64,000 nucleotides of DNA. It comes from an uncultured Faecalibacterium sp. Its GTDB lineage: Bacteria > Bacillota > Clostridia > Oscillospirales > Ruminococcaceae. The position numbers were made by a program, and so were the translations under genes. Each line of letters starts with the position of its first letter. Position 1 is the first letter of the stretch. Where the stretch lies: assembly GCA_934540955.1 (NCBI GenBank), contig CAKTCY010000001.1, forward strand, positions 62,001-126,000, read 5' to 3'. Below the pieces are notes generated by a model. It saw only the letters and a program-made list of their open reading frames with translations. It searched no databases and had not been told where the DNA came from. Below, piece after piece: positions 58,619-64,000 of the stretch.

Positions 58619-58956
58619 TGACTACATACGAATTTGTAGATAACATGGGTGTGCCTGTTTGGATGAGTGGTTTTGATGCTCTCATTGATGCTATTGATAT
58701 TCTCAAAAGCGCTCTGCAGAGCAATGAATCGCCAACCATTGTAGACATCAACCGAAAACTGTGCGTGAAGTATCACACGAGCACCATTGCGATGGACAGG
58801 CTCCTTCGTCGGGCGGTAGATTATGCTGTGGTTCGGAAGCAGACACATGGGCCGCTTTATTACAAGGTGCTGGGCGATACTCCTCGGCAGGCGATGCCGT
58901 TGAAGCAGTTTCTGTACATCTCTGCAAGATATTTGATGCGAGAGGAGGCACGATAA
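58618..58956 (+). CDS. Spo0A DNA-binding-domain-like protein
   Basis: The 112-residue protein aligns by eye with the C-terminal domain of the host Spo0A in this window: GFDALIDAIDIL against [32 protein letters not shown] against [20 protein letters not shown], and a closing helix. There is no receiver domain. It may bind Spo0A boxes and override host control. GGAGG is ten bases before ATG 58618. Confidence 0.6.
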   Translation: MTTYEFVDNMGVPVWMSGFDALIDAIDILKSALQSNESPTIVDINRKLCVKYHTSTIAMDRLLRRAVDYAVVRKQTHGPLYYKVLGDTPRQAMPLKQFLYISARYLMREEAR

Positions 58957-58959
58957 GCT

Positions 58960-59166
58960 ATGATGCGGATTTATGGCATTGACGAGAAGAGCGTCAAGGA
59001 TGGCAAGGTTTGGGTACGTATTCGTGGTACCAATCCGACCATTCAGAAGCCTGTCGCTGAGATTTCGTATGAGGAAACGATGGCGGCGGTGGTCTTCCGG
59101 TACAAGGATGAGCATTGCAAGCGGATGGTAAACATTACCAACCTTGACATCATGATTAAGGACTGA
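58960..59166 (+). CDS. Hypothetical protein, 68 residues
   Basis: Beta-rich (GKVWVRIRGTNPTIQKPV), acidic and basic mix. AGGAGG lies 11 bases before the first ATG. Function unknown. Confidence 0.55.
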   Translation: MMRIYGIDEKSVKDGKVWVRIRGTNPTIQKPVAEISYEETMAAVVFRYKDEHCKRMVNITNLDIMIKD

Positions 59167-59196
59167 TATTCTTGGAACAGAAAGGGTGTGCTCTGG

Positions 59197-59379
59197 ATGG
59201 GATTTTCTAAGGACTTGAAGGAAATTATCATGATGCGCATGGCATTGAAAGAGAAGAAACGACAGGAAGAGGAAGCTGAGAGAAGACGCTACCTGTTCGT
59301 TACACTGCTGATACTTGCAGCACTCATGACATACGTTTCTATCATGGCAATGTTTGAAAATTTAGGCATCATCCGCTGA
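59197..59379 (+). CDS. Small membrane protein, 60 residues
   Basis: Charged helix (MALKEKKRQEEEAERRR) then membrane helix (YLFVTLLILAALMTYVSIM). Weak ribosome site (AAAGGG). Last gene before a terminator and an AT-rich gap. Confidence 0.55.
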   Translation: MGFSKDLKEIIMMRMALKEKKRQEEEAERRRYLFVTLLILAALMTYVSIMAMFENLGIIR

Positions 59380-59385
59380 AAAGGG

Positions 59386-59421
59386 GAGGCTCTGGAGCAA
59401 TTTCAGGGCCTTTTCTTTTTG
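59386..59421 (+). terminator. Terminator before the AT-rich gap
   Basis: GGCTCTG pairs with CAGGGCC and is followed by TTTTCTTTTT. It is not of the GAAA-hairpin family. Confidence 0.7.
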
Positions 59422-59793
59422 ATGTCAAGATTTGTCAAAGATTGTCGCGGTGTGAATTTTTGCCCATTTTTTCTCGTGGAATTTCTGTCAATAGTTGTCA
59501 ATGCGTGAAAAAATGGCGATTTTATGGCCAAAAACCCACTTTGTGGCCAAAAATTTTTGCAAAAATGGCCACAACTTTTAACGTAGATATGTTGAAAATA
59601 TGCCGTTTGGCCAAAAACCCACTTTTTTTCTTAATTTAATAAAAAAATTAAAAATTTTATATATAGTAGTTGGAAATAAAAATGGGTTTTTGGCCACAGC
59701 GAGTTTTCTGCTCGAATTGGCCAAGAGGGCCACCACTTTCACCTTGTAAAAGAACGACAAAAACTATATAATTGAGTTACGAGGTGCAAAGTT
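59422..59793. repeat. AT-rich repeat region, candidate origin or operator
   Basis: No gene is seen. GGCCAAAAACCCACTTT occurs at 59526-59542 and 59609-59625, and the complement of GGCCAAAAACCCA at 59683-59695; partial TGGCCA copies lie at 59534, 59566, 59719 and 59728. Upstream, GTCAA-type words recur at 59424, 59434, 59487 and 59497. An A/T-only core fills 59632-59667. Repeats plus an AT core resemble an origin or a regulatory hub. Confidence 0.5.
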
Positions 59794-60162
59794 ATGAAAA
59801 AGCGTGAAATTCCGTTTATGGCCCAGTATGAGAATGAGTTTGGCTATCACGAGTGGACTACGTTAGACAGCGCAAATAATTTGGTGCGCTGCTATTACAA
59901 TGGCGATACAGAACTTCATGTGAAAGAGCCCTGGTGCGAATGTAATGGCGTCAGGATGAGAAAGGTGCGAAATCAGGAAAAGTGGCGTTGCCCTATCTGT
60001 GGTAAGGTCTATGATATTTCCGACATTGACTGGCCCATGCCTTATTGGGATGATGAAACTGGCCTGAAAAACGATTATGGCGAATATATGTATCCGAATG
60101 CAGAGAAGCGAGCAGGTCCTCCTGAAATGTATGAGGAGGCTCCCTTTACTTGGTATCTGTAA
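59794..60162 (+). CDS. Zinc-ribbon phage protein, 122 residues
   Basis: Contains CECNG and CPICGKVYDI, a probable zinc site near 48-75, and an acidic aromatic tail (DWPMPYWDDE). Function unknown. It is the first gene after the AT-rich gap. Confidence 0.62.
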   Translation: MKKREIPFMAQYENEFGYHEWTTLDSANNLVRCYYNGDTELHVKEPWCECNGVRMRKVRNQEKWRCPICGKVYDISDIDWPMPYWDDETGLKNDYGEYMYPNAEKRAGPPEMYEEAPFTWYL

Positions 60163-60247
60163 GGCGAAAGTTTGAGGATTGTCACAATTGTGGCAGTCCT
60201 TATATTTTTGCCCTTCTAAAAGATTGACAAATATTACCAAATATCCC

Positions 60248-60274
60248 CGCGTAAATTTCTTGCTCTTTTATGGG
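60248..60274 (+). promoter_or_regulatory. Element promoter motif, copy 10
   Basis: CGCGTAAATTTC with TATGGG at 60269, keeping the 21-base step. The start point would lie at the foot of the hairpin that follows. Confidence 0.65.
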
Positions 60275-60317
60275 AGGAACAGTGTGCGTAAAAACATGCT
60301 GTTCCTCTTTTATTTTT
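60274..60317 (+). terminator. Hairpin at the 5' end of the copy-10 transcript
   Basis: GAGGAACAG and its complement (60299-60307) with a 16-base loop, followed by TTTTATTTTT. It could attenuate transcription or protect the message end. Confidence 0.6.
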
Positions 60318-60327
60318 GGAGGTTTGT

Positions 60328-60648
60328 ATGCTAGAGAACAAATTCAAAACAGGATTGGTGAAAGACCTGAAGAAACGCTTTCCCGGCTGCATGGTCGTTC
60401 ATCTCGACCCGAATGAAATCCAAGGGATTCCGGATCTCTTGGTTTTATATCGAGACAGATGGGCAGCACTCGAAGGAAAGAAGACAGGAAAGGCATCGCA
60501 TCGTCCGAATCAAGACTACTACGTAGCCAAGATGAACGAGATGAGCTATGCCTCTTTTATTTATCCTGAGAACAAGGAGGAGATACTGGATGAACTGGAA
60601 CGATCATTCACGACTGCAAGGCCAGCACGCTTTTCTGGGAGCGAGTAA
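60328..60648 (+). CDS. VRR-NUC-type nuclease
   Basis: The 106-residue protein shows the compact VRR-NUC PD-(D/E)XK pattern: GIPDLLVLY near 33, ALEGKK near 47, then a Gln/Tyr helix (NQDYYVAKMN). Such phage nucleases act on branched DNA. GGAGG precedes the ATG. It overlaps the next gene by 59 bases. Confidence 0.75.
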   Translation: MLENKFKTGLVKDLKKRFPGCMVVHLDPNEIQGIPDLLVLYRDRWAALEGKKTGKASHRPNQDYYVAKMNEMSYASFIYPENKEEILDELERSFTTARPARFSGSE

Positions 60649-61150
60649 GTATCACTGGATCAATTACGATGCCACCCGGATTGCAGAGTCCTTTGTGAAC
60701 TATCAGGCGAAGGAGCGAGGAACGCGGCTTCATGCATATGCTGCAGAAAGTATCGCATTGGGGCAAAAGCTTCCTCGGAGCAAGAAGACGCTCAACGCTT
60801 ACGTCAACGATGCAATTGGCTTTTGCATGACCCCGGAAGTGGTTCTTTATTATTCAGAGAACTGCTATGGTACGGCCGACACAATTCATTTTGCAAACAA
60901 CTTCCTGCGCATCCACGATTTGAAGACTGGTCTGGTACCGGCACACATGGAGCAGCTTTTCATTTATGATGCGCTTTTCTGCTTGGAGTATGGTGTTAAG
61001 CCTCGTGATATTCAAATCGAGAACCGCATCTACCAGAACGATGATATTTGGATCGTAAATCCGACTTGTGAGGATATCGATCCTATCATTAGTAAGATCA
61101 TCGAGTTCAATAAAATCATTACTGAACTGAAGTTAGGAGCGACAGCATGA
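60590..61150 (+). CDS. RecB-like PD-(D/E)XK exonuclease
   Basis: The 186-residue protein has GASKYHWINYDATRIAESFV, the helix KERGTRLHAYAAESI, and the catalytic core GTADTIHF followed by LRIHDLKTG, with a QLFIYDALF helix, as in lambda-exonuclease/RecB-type nucleases. Probably recombination or DNA processing. AAGGAGG is nine bases before the ATG. Confidence 0.75.
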   Translation: MNWNDHSRLQGQHAFLGASKYHWINYDATRIAESFVNYQAKERGTRLHAYAAESIALGQKLPRSKKTLNAYVNDAIGFCMTPEVVLYYSENCYGTADTIHFANNFLRIHDLKTGLVPAHMEQLFIYDALFCLEYGVKPRDIQIENRIYQNDDIWIVNPTCEDIDPIISKIIEFNKIITELKLGATA

Positions 61151-63912
61151 ATCCGGTAGAAAGAGATATTCGAGGATATTTCGGTATCGCATCGGAAGAT
61201 AGTATCCTGGAGCATTATGGCACCAAACGCCACTCAGGTAGATATCCGTGGGGTTCTGGCGAAAACCCGTATCAGCGCTCAGGCGATTTTCTGTCGCGTG
61301 TTGATGAACTGAAGAAGAGCGGTATGAAGGAGAAGGATATTCTCCAGACCATCAATGATTCTCTCCCCGAAGAATATAAGATGGGCGCTACCGAATTCCG
61401 TATGGCACAGCGCAGAGCCATTCATGAACGTCAGCAGCTTAAATATGACCGTGCACGCGCCTTATCACAGGATGGCCTCGGCCCCACGGAAATTGGTCGT
61501 GAGATGGGCTTGTCCGAATCCACGGTTCGTTCGATGCTGAAAAATGACAAGCCTGATAAATATACCAGAACCAAAGAAATTGCCGAGACGCTGCGTAAAG
61601 AAGTCGATAAGAAAGGCATGATCGATGTTTCTGAAGGCACGAATCTGGTTCTGGGCGTTTCGGAAGGTGATTTGGACGATGCTATTTTTGTCTTGGAGGC
61701 AGAGCACGGATATCAGCGTTATGGCGTGGGTATCCGTCAGCCGACAAATATTAACCAGCAGACCAACATCACCGTTCTGGCAAAGCCGGAATACGACCAG
61801 AAATATGCATATCAGCATCAGAACGAAATCCAGTCCCTTGGCGAATACCATTCTGAAGATGGCGGCGAAACGTTCAAGAAGCTTCAGCGCCCCAGCAGCA
61901 TGAGTTCTGACCGCGTTTATATTCGATACGGTGACGAAGGCGGTTTGGACAAAGATGGCGTTATTGAGATTCGGAGAGGCGTTGCTGACCTGAACCTCGG
62001 AAAATCGCATTATGCGCAGGTTCGTATCATGGTGGATGACAGTCATTACCTGAAAGGCATGGCGGTATATTCTGACGATATTCCTGAAGGCTATGATGTG
62101 GTGTTCAACACCAATAAGAAATCCGGCACTCCGAAAATGAAGGTCTTAAAGCCTATCAAAGATGACCCGGATAATCCTTTCGGTGCATCTATCAAGGCAA
62201 ATGGCCAGAGCACCTATATTGGTGAGGATGGAAAAGAACATCTGTCGCCCATCAATAAGCTGAAAGAAGAAGGTGACTGGGACACCATGGCAAAGAACCT
62301 TTCTTCGCAGTTTCTGTCCAAACAGCCGCTCAAACTTCTGAAACAGCAATTGGATCTTACTGTTGCCGACCGCAAGGCAGAATATGACGAGATTATGCAG
62401 TACGACAATCCGACGATTCGGAAAAAGCTGCTGCTTGATTTCGCAGATACTTGCGAGGGTAACTCGATGACCCTGAAAGCATCTTCTTTCCCGGGTCAGG
62501 CGACAAAAGTTATTTTGCCACTGTCCAAAATCGGCGAAAGAGAATGCTATTGTCCTACATATCCTGATGGCACCCAGCTCGCGCTGGTTCGTTTTCCTCA
62601 TGCAGGAACCTTTGAGATTCCTATTGTAACGGTCAATAACAAGAATTTGTCCGGGCGTAGAAATCTCGGCAATGTGCAGGACGCAATCGGCATCAACGCA
62701 AAGGTTGCAGAACGTTTGTCAGGTGCTGATTTTGATGGTGACACAGTTGTAGCAATTCCAAAGTCAAGCAAAGTCGATATTAAATCCACCCCCGCTCTGA
62801 AGGATTTGAAAGACTTCGACCCCAAGATTGCATATGCTGTGCCCGAAGGAAATCCCAATGGCGTGCGCCTCATGAAGAAAGAGGAAAAACAGAAAGAGAT
62901 GGGGATTATTTCCAATCTTATTACTGACATGACTCTTCGCGGCGCACCTGAAGGCGATATTGCTCGTGCCGTTAAGCATTCCATGGTCGTTATTGATGCA
63001 GAAAAGCATAAGCTGGACTATAAACGTTCTGAACGTGAAAATGGTATCCAAGAGCTGAAGCAAAAATGGCAGATCAGAGTGCAAGAGGACAGCACTGAAA
63101 AATATGGCGGTGCATCCACGCTCTTATCCAGAAGAAAACAGACCGTTCGAGTGCCTGAGCGCAAGGGAAGTGCCCGAATCGATAAAGAGACGGGCGAAAA
63201 AATATATAAGGAGTCCGGGCGTACTTATATTGACCCCAAAACGGGCAAGAGAGTACAAGCTATGACGGAAGTAAGCCTTATTTCTATGCACCCCAACGCA
63301 CGAGACCTGTCCTCCGGTACCATTCAAGAAAATTACTACGCCGATTTTTCAAATGAACTGAAGGCTTTGGCTAATCAGGCACGAAAAGAGGCAGTAAATA
63401 TGAAGGGCATTCAGAAAAGCCCTGATGCTGCCGAAAAATATAGAGCCGAGGTTGAGTCTATTAACGCCAAGCTCAATGCGGTTATTGGTAATAAGCCGAA
63501 AGAACGGCGTGCTACCATTATTGCAAACGAGAATATTAAGGCTAAAGTACAGGCTCAGGGCTTGGACTATAAGAAGGACAAGAAAGAAATCAAGAAGATC
63601 GCAGCTGTTGAGATGCAGCGTGCACGTGATTCTGTTGGCGCAAGCGGCAGCAAGACAAAGATTACGTTCACAGATCGTGAATGGGAAGCAGTTCAAGCTG
63701 GCGCAATCTCTGATTCCAAGTTGATGAAGATTCTGAACTCGTCTAAGTCGGATGAAATCATCAAACGAGCAATGCCAAAAGCAAGCACAACGTTGTCTTC
63801 TGCTAAGTTGGGCAAAGCACAAGCGATGTTGGCTAATGGCTATAGCTATGCAGAGATTGCAAAGGCTTGCGGTGTTCCTGAATCGACGATTTATGACAAT
63901 CTTAACAAGTAA
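61147..63912 (+). CDS. DFDGD-motif RNA polymerase-like protein
   Basis: The 921-residue protein carries GADFDGDTVVAIP at 526-538, the metal-binding DFDGD (528-532) of two-barrel RNA polymerases such as the beta-prime subunit and single-chain phage types. Upstream, YPDGTQLALVRFPHAG and LGNVQDAIGINAKVAERLS fit the barrel and approach helix. The N-terminus has HYGTKRHSGRYPWGSGENP and an HTH (GLGPTEIGREMGLSESTVRS); a second HTH (GYSYAEIAKACGVPESTIYD) ends the protein. Polymerase activity is inferred. ATGA overlap with the nuclease gene. Confidence 0.7.
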   Translation: MNPVERDIRGYFGIASEDSILEHYGTKRHSGRYPWGSGENPYQRSGDFLSRVDELKKSGMKEKDILQTINDSLPEEYKMGATEFRMAQRRAIHERQQLKYDRARALSQDGLGPTEIGREMGLSESTVRSMLKNDKPDKYTRTKEIAETLRKEVDKKGMIDVSEGTNLVLGVSEGDLDDAIFVLEAEHGYQRYGVGIRQPTNINQQTNITVLAKPEYDQKYAYQHQNEIQSLGEYHSEDGGETFKKLQRPSSMSSDRVYIRYGDEGGLDKDGVIEIRRGVADLNLGKSHYAQVRIMVDDSHYLKGMAVYSDDIPEGYDVVFNTNKKSGTPKMKVLKPIKDDPDNPFGASIKANGQSTYIGEDGKEHLSPINKLKEEGDWDTMAKNLSSQFLSKQPLKLLKQQLDLTVADRKAEYDEIMQYDNPTIRKKLLLDFADTCEGNSMTLKASSFPGQATKVILPLSKIGERECYCPTYPDGTQLALVRFPHAGTFEIPIVTVNNKNLSGRRNLGNVQDAIGINAKVAERLSGADFDGDTVVAIPKSSKVDIKSTPALKDLKDFDPKIAYAVPEGNPNGVRLMKKEEKQKEMGIISNLITDMTLRGAPEGDIARAVKHSMVVIDAEKHKLDYKRSERENGIQELKQKWQIRVQEDSTEKYGGASTLLSRRKQTVRVPERKGSARIDKETGEKIYKESGRTYIDPKTGKRVQAMTEVSLISMHPNARDLSSGTIQENYYADFSNELKALANQARKEAVNMKGIQKSPDAAEKYRAEVESINAKLNAVIGNKPKERRATIIANENIKAKVQAQGLDYKKDKKEIKKIAAVEMQRARDSVGASGSKTKITFTDREWEAVQAGAISDSKLMKILNSSKSDEIIKRAMPKASTTLSSAKLGKAQAMLANGYSYAEIAKACGVPESTIYDNLNK

Positions 63913-63927
63913 GAAAGGCTTTGAATT

Positions 63928-64000
63928 ATGATTCGATGCTTTTTAACCACTGTTGATAACCCTTATAGTCCTTATGAACAGTTTGAGGACTGGTATCGGT
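63928..64000 (+). CDS. Partial phage gene at the window end
   Basis: ATG 63928 with GAAAGG upstream opens a frame reading IRCFLTTVDNPYSPYEQFED, running past the window. I recall this opening from small phage hypotheticals. Truncated only by the window edge. Confidence 0.5.
   Translation, partial: MIRCFLTTVDNPYSPYEQFEDWYR

Noticed and set aside
34300-64000. Avoidance of the GATATC palindrome as the cause of GATATT enrichment
   Set aside because: GATATC is present many times in the element (for example 42404, 42709, 54728, 58532, 61074), so simple restriction-site avoidance does not explain it.

Overview
The window looks like part of a genome from a gut Firmicute of the Oscillospiraceae, most likely Faecalibacterium or a close relative. 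The basis is a GC-rich core with Spo0A, SpoIVB, an RF2 without the usual frameshift, and a pair of double-glycine-leader proteins resembling the Faecalibacterium MAM protein. This assignment comes from gene content and remembered family sequences, not from a search.

Layout. (1) 1-5.3 kb: remnant of an integrative or plasmid-like element read leftward (RepA_N initiator, ParB-like protein, a CHC2 primase-like chimera) plus an XRE regulator. (2) 5.3-13.3 kb: a rightward defence island with a small HTH regulator, an unknown membrane-anchored protein, a type III restriction-modification pair (Mod, Res) and a 903-residue protein joining an Mrr-like nuclease to a STAND-type ATPase. It ends at the 3' end of an rlmD-family gene, a gene used as an integration site by other Firmicute elements. 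(3) 13.4-33.2 kb: host core. It holds rlmD, an AraC regulator divergent from galactokinase, the MAM-like pair, a maltodextrin operon (binding protein, two permeases, MalQ) with a LacI regulator, rpsF-ssb-rpsR, a cation antiporter, galU, a zinc-ribbon membrane protein, prfB, spoIVB and spo0A. (4) 33.3-64 kb: a large phage-like integrated element beginning with a tyrosine integrase right after spo0A, all genes rightward and running off the window end.

The phage-like element is the unusual part. One 1335-residue polypeptide carries an SF3/D5-type helicase, an AEP-type primase and a family B DNA polymerase with its 3'-5' exonuclease. A separate 921-residue protein carries the DFDGD signature of two-barrel RNA polymerases. 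Many tiny, mostly membrane-spanning genes sit in cassettes bounded by two repeated elements: a 27-base promoter-like motif found ten times with invariant internal spacing and laid out like a T7-type contiguous promoter, and a covarying GAAA-capped hairpin followed by a T tract, also found ten times. Two tRNA-like elements lie in the same region, one with a shortened anticodon arm and one with none. The simplest reading, which is inference, is that the element transcribes its cassettes from its own promoter class, perhaps with its own polymerase. Other element genes include ThyX, a dATP/dGTP diphosphohydrolase-like protein fused to zinc ribbons, an SSB-like protein, an SF2 helicase, two PD-(D/E)XK nucleases and a protein resembling the DNA-binding domain of Spo0A.
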